This document shows positions 8,833 through 17,390 of a stretch of DNA of 64,000 nt, piece after piece. The stretch comes from Clostridium fallax (GTDB lineage: Bacteria; Bacillota; Clostridia; Clostridiales; Clostridiaceae), in the NCBI RefSeq assembly GCF_900129365.1, contig NZ_FQVM01000002.1:1-64000 (forward strand). The letters are read 5' to 3'. Both the position numbers and the translations under genes were made by a program. The first letter of the stretch is position 1; the number at the start of each line of letters is the position of its first letter. The notes under the pieces are model-generated. The model was given only the letters and a program-made list of their open reading frames with translations. It was not told where the DNA came from and ran no database searches.

Positions 8833-9879
8833 ATGAATCATGATATAGATATTAAAAAGGTAAGAACTAATTGTTATCGTCAATCTAAAGTGCCAGGAGA
8901 ATTTATGCTTCAAATGCGTGTACCTGGGGGTACAACCAATGCTAAATATCTTGGAACAGTTCAAGAAATAGCTGAGAGATGGGGAAATGGTACATTTCAT
9001 ATTGGAATGAGACAAACTTTTAATATCCCAGGAATAAAATATGAAAAAATAGAAGAAGTAAATGCTTTTATTAAAGACTACTTAGAAGAAGTAGAGGTAG
9101 AGGAATGTGATTGTAATATGAAGCCTGATGATAACGGATATCCGACAATTGGTGCTAGAAATATTATGGCTTGTATAGGAAACACTCACTGTATAAAAGC
9201 TAATGTAAATACAAAGGAACTTGCTAAAAAAATAGAGAAAATAATATTTCCTTCAAATTATCATATAAAGGTTTCTGTATCAGGATGTCCAAATGATTGT
9301 GGTAAGGGGCATTTCCAAGATTTTGGGGTTATTGGACAAGCTAGAATGGTATATCATCCAGAAAGATGTATAGGTTGTGGAGCTTGTGTTAGGGCTTGTC
9401 AACACCATGCAACTAGGGTATTAAGCTTAAATGATAGAGGAACAATTGATAAGGATGCTTGTTGTTGTGTTGGTTGCGGAGAATGTGTTCTTGCATGTCC
9501 AACAAGTGCTTGGACTAGAAAGCCTGAAAAATATTATAGAATAGTTTTAGGTGGTAGAACAGGTAAACAAACTCCAAGAATGGGTAAAACATTTATAAAT
9601 TTTGCAACTGAGGAAGTGGTATTGGGTGTATTTGGTAATTGGCAAAAATTCTCTCAATGGGCATTAGATTATAAACCAGAATATTTACATGGAGGACACT
9701 TAATAGATAGGGCCGGATACCATAAGTTTAAAGAAATAATTTTAGATGGAGTAAAACTTAATCCAGAAGCGCTAGTTGCAGATAATATATTCTGGGCAGA
9801 AACAGAATATAGATCAAACTTTAATGTTAAGCCTATAGGTATGCATAAAAGTATAGAATCAACTAGGGAAATTAGATAA
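8833..9879 (+). CDS. asrC: Anaerobic sulfite reductase subunit C (siroheme)
   Basis: The 348-residue catalytic subunit, which reduces sulfite to sulfide at a siroheme coupled to a 4Fe-4S cluster. The coupled-cluster ligands are present as CIGNTHC (C-x5-C) and CPNDC (C-x3-C). Two further ferredoxin motifs follow: CIGCGACVRAC and CVGCGECVLAC. An upstream in-frame GTG at 8824 lies inside the ribosome site (AAGGGGTG), so the ATG at 8833, eight bases after the GGGG, is the likely start. It closes the asrABC operon, and a terminator-like hairpin follows about 200 bases later. Confidence 0.95.
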   Translation: MNHDIDIKKVRTNCYRQSKVPGEFMLQMRVPGGTTNAKYLGTVQEIAERWGNGTFHIGMRQTFNIPGIKYEKIEEVNAFIKDYLEEVEVEECDCNMKPDDNGYPTIGARNIMACIGNTHCIKANVNTKELAKKIEKIIFPSNYHIKVSVSGCPNDCGKGHFQDFGVIGQARMVYHPERCIGCGACVRACQHHATRVLSLNDRGTIDKDACCCVGCGECVLACPTSAWTRKPEKYYRIVLGGRTGKQTPRMGKTFINFATEEVVLGVFGNWQKFSQWALDYKPEYLHGGHLIDRAGYHKFKEIILDGVKLNPEALVADNIFWAETEYRSNFNVKPIGMHKSIESTREIR

Positions 9880-10078
9880 TAAGTTTATAAAATTAATTTG
9901 TTTAAACATATAAAAAGTAAAAAATCAATATTTATTTTAAAAGTTAATATAAAATTTTGGTAATGATTTTATATAATTATTGTAATAATTTATATTATAT
10001 AAAATTCTATTATAAATATTAATAAATTCAAATTTCTAAATTACTATATTTAAAATCAATTATAAAATATTCTCTTTA

Positions 10079-10128
10079 AATAAGCTAATCACTTATTATC
10101 TATTATAATAAATGATTGGCTTATTTTG
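10079..10128. terminator. Terminator-like hairpin after asrC
   Basis: AATAAGCTAATCA pairs with TGATTGGCTTATT across a 21-base partly paired loop, followed by TTTTGCTTTT. The rest of the 340-base space between asrC and the peroxiredoxin gene shows no coding sequence. Confidence 0.6.
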
Positions 10129-10217
10129 CTTTTATTAAAATTTATAGTAAAATTGAATTATAAAATAATTTATTATATAATAATAGTTATTATATAGAAG
10201 GTGTAGAAGGTGGTATT

Positions 10218-10676
10218 GTGGAAAATATAATTTTAGAAAAAGGAATGTTAGCTCCAGATTTTACTCTAATGGGTTCTGATGACAAGGAACACAAATTAAG
10301 TGATTATAGGGGTAAAAGGGTGATTTTATATTTTTATCCTAAAGATAATACTCCAGGGTGTTCCCTTGAAGCTCAGGATTTTAAAAATAATTATGAAAAA
10401 TTTTTAGATAATAATACTATTATACTAGGAGTAAGTAGAGATTCTTTAAAATCACATGATAAATTTATAAATAAATACGAATTACCATTTATTTTACTAT
10501 CAGATGAAAATCAAGAAGTTTGTAAACTTTATGATGTGTTGAAGGAGAAGAATATGTTTGGAAAAAAAGTACTTGGAATAGAAAGAAGTACTTTTGTCAT
10601 TGATGAAGAAGGGAAAATAGAAGATATATATAGAAAAGTTAAGGTTAAAGGTCATGTAGAAAGTTTAATAAAATAA
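10218..10676 (+). CDS. bcp: Bcp/PrxQ-type thiol peroxiredoxin
   Basis: A 152-residue peroxiredoxin of the AhpC/TSA superfamily that reduces hydroperoxides. The peroxidatic Cys is Cys48 in NTPGCSLEAQDF. The second Cys found five residues later in many Bcp proteins (C-x4-C) is replaced here by Gln53. Cys102 is the only other obvious candidate to resolve the sulfenic acid, so it is either a 1-Cys enzyme or uses a different partner Cys. The start is a GTG nine bases after AAGGTGG. A strong terminator follows. Its position next to the sulfite reductase operon may be coincidental. Confidence 0.92.
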   Translation: MENIILEKGMLAPDFTLMGSDDKEHKLSDYRGKRVILYFYPKDNTPGCSLEAQDFKNNYEKFLDNNTIILGVSRDSLKSHDKFINKYELPFILLSDENQEVCKLYDVLKEKNMFGKKVLGIERSTFVIDEEGKIEDIYRKVKVKGHVESLIK

Positions 10677-10749
10677 AAATTTATTTTAAAATTTAAGATA
10701 ATAAATTTAATTCTTAGTATTTTTATATTAAATATCTGCATAATAAGTT

Positions 10750-10780
10750 AGAGCCATCTTTATAAAAGATGGCTCTTTAT
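10750..10780 (+). terminator. Intrinsic terminator after bcp
   Basis: AGAGCCATCTT and AAGATGGCTCT form a strong stem followed by TTTAT. Confidence 0.85.
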
Positions 10781-10842
10781 AATTAGGAAGATAAAATTTA
10801 ATATGTAAATATAATAATTATATCGTAGAGTTTGTGAAAAAA

Positions 10843-10986
10843 TTAAAATAATATAGGAATATTATTATTCAATATATTAATAAAGTTTTTGTTTAATAGC
10901 GGTGAATTAATAGAGTTTTCACAAGTGAATTTAAGTGTTTCTAAGCTCATTGAGATTTCTTCTTCTATAAATTCTTCAAATCTCAA
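10843..10986 (-). CDS. Small ORF overlapping the end of the unknown gene, or its frameshifted tail
   Basis: Just where the 185-residue gene on the same strand stops (TGA 10985-10983), another frame opens with TTG at 10986 (TTGA overlap). It codes for about 47 residues beginning MRFEEFIEEEISMSLETLKF. An AAAGGA sequence lies nine bases before the TTG, so this may be a translationally coupled small protein. Alternatively the two frames were once one gene split by a frameshift near the end. The acidic, helical character fits either view. No family recognised. Confidence 0.4.
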   Translation of the reverse strand: MRFEEFIEEEISMSLETLKFTCENSINSPLLNKNFINILNNNIPILF

Positions 10987-11540
10987 AGTAAAGAATCCTT
11001 TATAAAATTAAAGATATCTGATGGGTGATTAAAAACCTTTATAAATAACTTTTTATTTGGATCATCATCCCATTTTGCATTAAATTCTTTGCAAAATTTA
11101 TTAAGTTTTAAAGTAATAGATTCCTTATCAAAATTCCATAAACTATCTAAAAACTTATAATCATTCTCCATTTCTATTATAGAAGATTCTTTTGAATCAA
11201 TATATTTTTTTACTTCATTAACGACTATTGTAAAACTTGAAAGAGGTATAGAAAAATCACTATAAGAATTATCAAACCATGTAAAAAAGGCTGTAGGTAG
11301 GAAAACGTGCTGTATAAAACCTAAAAGAGTATATATATTAGGATAAACAGCCCATCCATGTTTTAAAATGTTTTTATTAGTATCTAATATTCCTGTGTAT
11401 ATAAATTTAGAGTTTGTGGTTATATGAATATTATTAAAATGTCCCTTCCATAACGGAGATTCTTTAATGATTTTATTTTCCCAAAAATAATATTCTTTAT
11501 AAAGCTTTTTTGCATAGTCATCTTTTGTTATTTGATTCAA
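10983..11540 (-). CDS. Hypothetical protein, not recognised
   Basis: A 185-residue soluble-looking protein rich in aromatic residues, with no signal peptide and no motif I can name. The middle contains AVYPNIYTLLGFIQHVFLPTAFFTWF, which is hydrophobic but has the look of buried helices rather than a membrane segment. The start follows GGAGGC at a normal distance. It lies downstream of rpsD on the same strand but behind a terminator, so it is probably transcribed separately. Its last codons overlap a further open frame (see the small ORF at 10843). Confidence 0.6.
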   Translation of the reverse strand: MNQITKDDYAKKLYKEYYFWENKIIKESPLWKGHFNNIHITTNSKFIYTGILDTNKNILKHGWAVYPNIYTLLGFIQHVFLPTAFFTWFDNSYSDFSIPLSSFTIVVNEVKKYIDSKESSIIEMENDYKFLDSLWNFDKESITLKLNKFCKEFNAKWDDDPNKKLFIKVFNHPSDIFNFIKDSLL

Positions 11541-11564
11541 GATTAGAGCCTCCTTTATTTTAGA

Positions 11565-11594
11565 AAAATCACGTTATATATATAACGTGATTTT
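11565..11594. terminator. Intrinsic terminator after rpsD
   Basis: A palindrome AAAATCACGTTATA and its exact complement lies directly beyond the stop codon of rpsD on the minus strand, with T tracts on both sides. Confidence 0.8.
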
Positions 11595-11598
11595 AATT

Positions 11599-12195
11599 TT
11601 AAAGTTTTGAGTAAAACTCTACAACTAAGACATCATTGATTTCAATTGGAATTTCATCTCTTTTTGGATATCTTAAAAGTGTTCCAGAAAAAGTATTTTC
11701 ATCCTTAGATATATAAGGATATTGATTTAATAAATTTAAAGAAAAATTATCTTTAAACATTGTATTTTTTTGAGATCTTTCTTTTAAAGAAATTATATCT
11801 CCTATATTTACGCTATAGGAAGGAATATCTACCTTCTGCCCATTAACTAAAATATGACCATGAACAACCATTTGACGTGCCTGTCTTATTGAGTTAGCAA
11901 AACCTAATCTATAAGTAAGGTTATCAAGTCTACATTCTAATTTTTTTATTAAGGCATAACCAGTTTGGTCTTTTTCCTTCATAGCTTTTTTCACGTAATT
12001 TCTAAATTGTTTTTCCATTACTCCGTAATATGCTTTTAATCTTTGCTTTTCAAGCAATTGAGTTCCATAAGCAGATAGTTTTTTATCACTTCTAGCAGTA
12101 CCTGGAGTAGATCTTTTCATAGCCTTTGGGTGGCCAACCACATTTAATCCTAATCTTCTACATAATTTAAATCTAGGACCCATCATTTTTGACAT
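11599..12195 (-). CDS. rpsD: Small ribosomal subunit protein S4 (stand-alone copy)
   Basis: A 198-residue S4 protein, the primary 16S rRNA-binding protein of the small subunit's 5' domain. It has the N-terminal S4 domain (GPRFKLCRRLG, MKRSTPGTARSDKK) and a C-terminal S4 RNA-binding fold (CRLDNLTYRLGFANSIRQARQMV). The four-Cys zinc site of C+ S4 proteins is absent. The frame extends 31 codons upstream, but the ATG at 12195 with AAGGAGATG before it is the real start. S4 is normally in the alpha operon with rpsK and rpoA. Standing alone, this is probably a second copy, as occurs in some clostridia. Confidence 0.92.
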   Translation of the reverse strand: MSKMMGPRFKLCRRLGLNVVGHPKAMKRSTPGTARSDKKLSAYGTQLLEKQRLKAYYGVMEKQFRNYVKKAMKEKDQTGYALIKKLECRLDNLTYRLGFANSIRQARQMVVHGHILVNGQKVDIPSYSVNIGDIISLKERSQKNTMFKDNFSLNLLNQYPYISKDENTFSGTLLRYPKRDEIPIEINDVLVVEFYSKL

Positions 12196-12442
12196 AATTA
12201 TCATCTCCTTATAAGATTGCCGCGATAAATTAAGCCTAAAAATAATATAGCATATAAGAATCAAAATGTAAATGAAAATCATTATCAATTTAATATTTTT
12301 TTGAATTTAATAAAATAAATAATTTTTTCTATAAGAAATTGCTATTTTTATATGTACATTTTTTGAAATATTATTAAAGCTAGATAAAAAGATTAAATAT
12401 ATAAAATAGATTTAATTTTATATTTTAAATACTAATAAAGAA

Positions 12443-12490
12443 AAAAATTGTATAGGGAGATTATATAAATCTTTCCATACAATTTTTAAA
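12443..12490. terminator. Bidirectional terminator-like hairpin
   Basis: AAAAATTGTATAGG... and ...CCATACAATTTTT pair over about 18 positions with a short A/T loop. It lies between rpsD and the Cys-rich peptide remnant and would end transcription of the latter on the minus strand. Confidence 0.65.
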
Positions 12491-12508
12491 GGAAATAAAA
12501 AATGATTA

Positions 12509-12617
12509 TTAAAATTTACAAGATGTAGGACAGGTACTACAGCAATTATTATATTTTAATGTTTCTTCCTTTACCTATCCCTAAAATAAAAGCAGTTGAT
12601 TTAACTGGAGTTATCAT
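12509..12617 (-). pseudogene. Small Cys-rich peptide gene, frameshifted (RiPP-precursor-like)
   Basis: From ATG at 12617 one frame reads MITPVKSTAFILGIGK and then ends after 22 codons. The +1 frame continues with EETLKYNNCCSTCPTSCKF and a stop at 12509. Removing one A from the AAA at about 12570 would join them into a 35-residue peptide with four Cys in its last eleven residues. A leader followed by a Cys/Ser/Thr-rich core is how ribosomally made, modified peptides look. No ribosome site precedes the ATG, and the upstream A9 run may hide a second lesion. No maturase gene is nearby. It lies downstream of the GH123-like gene, with its own terminator. Confidence 0.4.
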
Positions 12618-12694
12618 ATAAAAATCATTAAGAATTATTTTTTTTTATAAATTTAATACCTCTTTGAGGATTATAAATTTTTATAATTAGAAAT

Positions 12695-14434
12695 CTATAA
12701 TTTATTAAGGCTTTTTATTAAGTTATTTCTAAGATTAATATAATTTTCACCATCTAAGGAATAATTAAAGTCTATTTGCCTATTTTCAAGACATTTCATA
12801 TCTTCTTTATTTCCTAACAAAGAACCTAGTTGATTTCTTATATAATCACTATTTAACCCTTTTTGTTCCATAATTTTTAAAATCATATAATCCTGGATAC
12901 CGAACTTAAGATTTTCCCATCTTACTGAAGAAATAGGTTTCATATTTTTACCAGGATAAACAAAGAACATATCTCCAGCTGTCCAATTAGGATATTTATA
13001 ACTAACTTCTTTAAATGGATTACTAGGCCAGATAGCGTAAGCCCATCTTAAAAATCCATGAAAGTTTATATAATAAGTAAACCAAGGTATTAATCTACTT
13101 TCTAGTAGTGGTGATTCTAAGAAAGTATTTAATTTTTTAGGAAAACAACAACTATACCAAGTGGCTTTTCCGTTTTTTGAAGAAAGTTTATCACCTAAAT
13201 CTTTTATAGAAGTTATATTATTGATTATTTCATATGTGTTTAATGAAATATCTTGAATATTTTCGTTAAATTTTTCATAAAATTCTTGATTATGAATAGC
13301 GCATTTAAATTTTATGTTTTTATTTAAAGCACATTTATCAATAAAATTAACCCATTCTTTAAATAAATCGGAATTATTAGGTTCATCACTAATTATTCTA
13401 ACTTTATCAAATATATTTAACTTATATAGATGATTGAATAATTGAGTTAAGTATTCTTTTAAATCATCTTTACAATCTATATAGGAATAAGCTTTTTCAT
13501 TTTCATCATAATAAGAAATTCTTATAGGATCTTTATAGTCTTTTAATGGATTACCAAAACTAAAATTATCCCAGTTACCTATAATTCCAAATATATCTAT
13601 TTCAGCATCTATTCCATACTTAAAACAAAGTTTTAAATATTTATCTAAGTTAGTAAAATCACAATAAATATGATTATCATTGCCTTTATAAACATTTACT
13701 ATATTTAATTCAAATAAATTAGAAGGATTTTTAAACTCTTTATAGCAACCTTGCCCTGCCCAAGAATAATCAGAAACTATTAAGGTTATAACTTTAGCTC
13801 CTGATGAGGCTAGTTCTTTTAGGTTATTTTCTATAATAAACCAATGGTCGTCAGAAAAGTATTCAACATCATACATTCTTGCCCAGTTGCTTGGATGCTG
13901 CCATAAGTCTAGAAAAAAATCACTTTCAGAAATTTTAGGGATAGAAATGTTTAATATTTCTATATTAACCTTTATAGATGAAAGAATTTTCTCTTTCAAA
14001 TAATCCTTGCTCTCATAAATGTCTATTTCTAAAGTAGTGTTACTTATATTTGAATCATTAGGAACAAATCCTTCTACCCAAATGGATTGATATTCATTTT
14101 TATTAATTAACAATGTTTTATTATTTAATATAGGATCAGATAGTAAATTTTTATTATCATCTTCTACATAACCTAAAAAAGATAGTTTTATATTTTTTAA
14201 GTAGCTATTATCTTTTACGGAAAATCTTAAACTATTAATTAAACCCTTATAACTTATATCCATTGAATTGCCAAGTTTACAGCAAAAATCCTCATCACAA
14301 CTAATTAAGATTTGAAAAGCAAATTTTTCACCTTTACAAAGAGATAAACCCAAATTTTTACTAAATGTTACCATATTTTCTTTATGCTTGTAATGCTTAA
14401 AATAGGAATTAAATAGTCCATATTTAAAATTCAT
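12695..14434 (-). CDS. GH123-like N-acetyl-beta-galactosaminidase (DUF4091)
   Basis: A 579-residue protein with no signal peptide: an N-terminal beta-sandwich (about 1-165), then a TIM-barrel domain. It matches what is known of family GH123/NgaP of C. perfringens in size and in the catalytic Asp-Glu pair, here Asp350-Glu351 in RIISDEPNN, used in substrate-assisted cleavage of terminal GalNAc from glycosphingolipid or O-glycan sugars. The aromatic-rich C-terminal part (WTAGDMFFVYPG, SSVRWENLKFGIQDY) is typical. A TTG at 14452 is in frame, but AGGAGA sits correctly for ATG 14434. The enzyme is probably cytoplasmic and acts on imported oligosaccharides. No sugar genes adjoin. Confidence 0.82.
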   Translation of the reverse strand: MNFKYGLFNSYFKHYKHKENMVTFSKNLGLSLCKGEKFAFQILISCDEDFCCKLGNSMDISYKGLINSLRFSVKDNSYLKNIKLSFLGYVEDDNKNLLSDPILNNKTLLINKNEYQSIWVEGFVPNDSNISNTTLEIDIYESKDYLKEKILSSIKVNIEILNISIPKISESDFFLDLWQHPSNWARMYDVEYFSDDHWFIIENNLKELASSGAKVITLIVSDYSWAGQGCYKEFKNPSNLFELNIVNVYKGNDNHIYCDFTNLDKYLKLCFKYGIDAEIDIFGIIGNWDNFSFGNPLKDYKDPIRISYYDENEKAYSYIDCKDDLKEYLTQLFNHLYKLNIFDKVRIISDEPNNSDLFKEWVNFIDKCALNKNIKFKCAIHNQEFYEKFNENIQDISLNTYEIINNITSIKDLGDKLSSKNGKATWYSCCFPKKLNTFLESPLLESRLIPWFTYYINFHGFLRWAYAIWPSNPFKEVSYKYPNWTAGDMFFVYPGKNMKPISSVRWENLKFGIQDYMILKIMEQKGLNSDYIRNQLGSLLGNKEDMKCLENRQIDFNYSLDGENYINLRNNLIKSLNKL

Positions 14435-14452
14435 ATAAATTCTCCTATTCAA

Positions 14453-15282
14453 TAGAAATACTTAATATTTATTGAAATTCTTAATATGATTAAAATTAAT
14501 GTATAGTATATTAAATTACTATAAAAAGTTTATATAAGTAGCAATATATAAATATATACTTAATATATATAAAATAATTATAAATCACTTAGTTATTAAG
14601 GTATATAAATCATATTTTAATTATAAGAAAAGTGTTTAAGGATTAAAAATAGGCAAAATCTATAGATTAATTTTTATTAATAGATATTGCCTATAGTATG
14701 TTGCATTTAGATAAAAATTAGTTAATTAAAATGTAACAAAAGTATTTTTGTAATCTTTTAAAATTATATTCTTATTTTTGTATTAGTTAGATGTGAATTT
14801 AGTGTAAATAGAAAAGATAAATGAAGATTCTTTTGAATAATTAATAATATAAAAAATATCAAACATATTGGAATAAATTTATGTCATAATCAGTAATTGC
14901 ATAATTACCTGTAGTTATTTTATTTATATTAATTCAGAAATATTTAATAAAAGGACTATATTTTGGTGCAGTTAAAGAATAAAGGTTTTTTTATTATTAA
15001 GATTATATTTAAATAGAACTATTGCATTAAAAATAAATACTATAATATATTGGTTTTAATTTTAAATTTACTAATTAATATATTATATGTAGATCTTTTA
15101 GTAATTTAGTTTTATCTTTTTTAAATAACTTATTTAGATAATAATTATAAATATAGTATAAAATTTATTATAGAAACTATATTATAATATTTATAATTGA
15201 ACAATACTATTTATAAAGGTATATAATATAGGTATATTAAAGTTTTTATAAATATAGCTAATTATGATAAGGAGCGATTTAA
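14453..15282. other. Long gene-free region
   Basis: About 830 bases of very AT-rich DNA between divergently transcribed genes, with no credible coding sequence. An 8-base-pair stem ATAGGCAA/TTGCCTAT (14649-14694) with weaker inner pairing is present but lacks a T run. Towards the right end TTGAAC (about 15197) and TATATAAT form a plausible map promoter. Nothing else recognised. Confidence 0.4.
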
Positions 15283-16152
15283 ATGAAATTAAGTAGAAAT
15301 GATGAATGCTGGTGTGGAAGTGGATTAAAGTACAAAAAATGCCACATGGAAATGGATGAAAAATTAGCTTTATTAAAAGCTCAAGGTATTGAGGTACCTT
15401 CAAGAGATATAATAAAAAATAAAGAACAAATTGAGGGAATAAAAAAGAGTGCTGCTATTAACAATGCAGTTTTAGACTTAGTTGCTGAAAATATAAAGGA
15501 AGGAATGACAACTGAGGAAATAGATAAGCTAGTTTATGATTATACAGTAGCTCAAGGTGCTATACCAGCTCCTTTAAATTATTGTGGATTCCCTAAAAGT
15601 GTATGTACTTCAATTAACGAGGAGGTATGTCATGGAATACCTAGTGAAGATATAGTACTTCAAGATGGAGATATTATAAATGTAGATGTATCAACTATTT
15701 ATAATGGTTATTATTCTGATGCTTCAAGAATGTTTATGATCGGAAATGTAAGTGATGAAGCTAAAAGATTAGTTGAAGTTACTAAAGAATGTTTATATAA
15801 AGGAATAGAGCAAGTAAAACCATGGGGATATATAGGTGATATAGGAGAAGCTATACAAGAACATGCAGAAAAAAATGGATACTCTGTAGTTAGAGATTTT
15901 GGAGGTCATGGTGTAGGGCTTAAGTTCCATGAGGATCCTTTTGTTTATCATTTTGGTAAAAGAGGAGAAGGTATGGTTTTAGTTCCTGGAATGGTATTTA
16001 CTATAGAGCCTATGATAAATCAAGGAGAATATCAAGTATTTGTAGATGCAGATAATGAATGGACTGCTTTTACTGGCGATGGATCTTTATCAGCACAATG
16101 GGAGCATATGATTTTAGTTACTGAAGATGGTTGTGAAATATTATCTAAATAA
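15283..16152 (+). CDS. map: Type I methionine aminopeptidase with N-terminal SEC-C zinc motif
   Basis: A 289-residue enzyme that removes the initiator Met from nascent proteins. The first about 25 residues form a SEC-C motif (Cys9-x-Cys11, then Cys20-His21 in YKKCH), a small zinc knuckle also found on SecA that may dock the enzyme on ribosomes or SecB-like partners. The peptidase domain carries the metal ligands: Asp in NVDVS, Asp in YYSDASRMF, His in GHGVGLKFHEDP, Glu in FTIEPM and Glu in QWEHMI. The start follows AAGGAG. This gene is outside the usual secY-adk-map ribosomal cluster, so a second map may exist in the genome. Confidence 0.95.
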   Translation: MKLSRNDECWCGSGLKYKKCHMEMDEKLALLKAQGIEVPSRDIIKNKEQIEGIKKSAAINNAVLDLVAENIKEGMTTEEIDKLVYDYTVAQGAIPAPLNYCGFPKSVCTSINEEVCHGIPSEDIVLQDGDIINVDVSTIYNGYYSDASRMFMIGNVSDEAKRLVEVTKECLYKGIEQVKPWGYIGDIGEAIQEHAEKNGYSVVRDFGGHGVGLKFHEDPFVYHFGKRGEGMVLVPGMVFTIEPMINQGEYQVFVDADNEWTAFTGDGSLSAQWEHMILVTEDGCEILSK

Positions 16153-16246
16153 TATTTTTATTAAAAACTTATATAGTTGAAGAATAAAATAGCCAAGTAT
16201 ATAACTTATTAAATTTAATATAGTAATTTAATAAAGGAGTGATTTT

Positions 16247-17194
16247 ATGTCAGTTAAGGCTAGAAAAGTTGCAATAGTTGGATGTGGATTAGTAGGATCT
16301 AGCTGCGCATATGCTTTGGTAAATCAATGTGTATGTGAAGAAATACTTATGATAGATATAAATGAAGAAAAGGCTAAAGGTGAAGCTTTAGATTTAACTC
16401 AATCTGTAGAATATATGCCTTTAAGGACTAAAATAAATGTAGGTACATATAAGGATTGTAAGGATGTAGATGTTGTTATAATTACAGCAGGACCACCTCC
16501 AAAAGCAGGTCAAACAAGATTAGATACTTTAGAAGTAAGTATTAAAATATGTGATTCTATAGTAAACCCTATTATGGAATCAGGATTTAATGGTTTCTTT
16601 ATATTAGTTTCTAATCCTGTAGATATAATATCTTATTATGTATGGAAAATATCTGGATTGCCAAAGCAAAGAGTAATAGGTACAGGAACAGCTATAGATA
16701 CTGTTAGGTTAAAAAACATACTTTCAAGATATTTAAATAATATAGACACAAGATCTATACAAGGATTTTCTTTAGGTGAACATGGAGACTCACAAATGGT
16801 ACCATGGTCAAAAATTACTATAGCAGGTAAGTCATTTTTATCTTTAAAGGAAGAAAATCCTATTTTATCTAAATTAGATTTAGACTCCATTGTAAAGGAA
16901 ACTGCTAAAGCAGGATGGGAAATATATAAGAGAAAAGGAACAACATATTATGGTATAGCAGGTGCTGCAGTTGGAATAATTAAATCAATATTCCATGATG
17001 AAAATAAAGTAATTCCTGTTTCAACTTTATTAGAAGGGGAATATGGACAAAATGATATATATATGGGTGTTCCAGCTATAATTGGGAAAAATGGAGTAGA
17101 ATCTATTATAGATTTAGATTTAAAAGATGAAGAAAAAGAAAAATTTAATAAGTCAGCGTTAATTTTAAGAGAATATATATCTAAGATAAAATAA
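16247..17194 (+). CDS. L-lactate dehydrogenase-like 2-hydroxyacid dehydrogenase
   Basis: A 315-residue member of the LDH/MDH superfamily. It has a Rossmann NAD site (VAIVGCGLVGSS, with Asp in MIDIN for NAD), catalytic His in GEHGDSQ, Asp and Arg in AIDTVRLKN, and Arg in QTRLD. The substrate-specificity loop is AGPPPKAGQTRLD, where LDH has AGANQKPGETRLD. The residue equivalent to Gln102 of LDH (Arg in MDH) is therefore Pro, which leaves the keto acid in doubt; a bulkier 2-keto acid is possible. It is 95 bases after map with its own AAGGAG site and is followed by a terminator. Confidence 0.85.
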   Translation: MSVKARKVAIVGCGLVGSSCAYALVNQCVCEEILMIDINEEKAKGEALDLTQSVEYMPLRTKINVGTYKDCKDVDVVIITAGPPPKAGQTRLDTLEVSIKICDSIVNPIMESGFNGFFILVSNPVDIISYYVWKISGLPKQRVIGTGTAIDTVRLKNILSRYLNNIDTRSIQGFSLGEHGDSQMVPWSKITIAGKSFLSLKEENPILSKLDLDSIVKETAKAGWEIYKRKGTTYYGIAGAAVGIIKSIFHDENKVIPVSTLLEGEYGQNDIYMGVPAIIGKNGVESIIDLDLKDEEKEKFNKSALILREYISKIK

Positions 17195-17257
17195 AAACAT
17201 TACTATTAAAAAATAAAATATTTTAATATATATTTTATAAATATTATTAAAAAATAG

Positions 17258-17305
17258 AGAACTATAAAAGAAAGGTTAAATTTCTTTATAGTTCTTTTTA
17301 TAATA
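17258..17305 (+). terminator. Intrinsic terminator after the LDH-like gene
   Basis: AGAGAACTATAAAAGAAA pairs with TTTCTTTATAGTTCT and is followed by TTTTTATAAT. Confidence 0.8.
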
Positions 17306-17390
17306 TGGAATCTATTTTGAAAGATTATTTAATTATATAAACTAAAAGGTAATTGTTAAAAAGCTAATTTTATAGTTTTTTATTTATATA

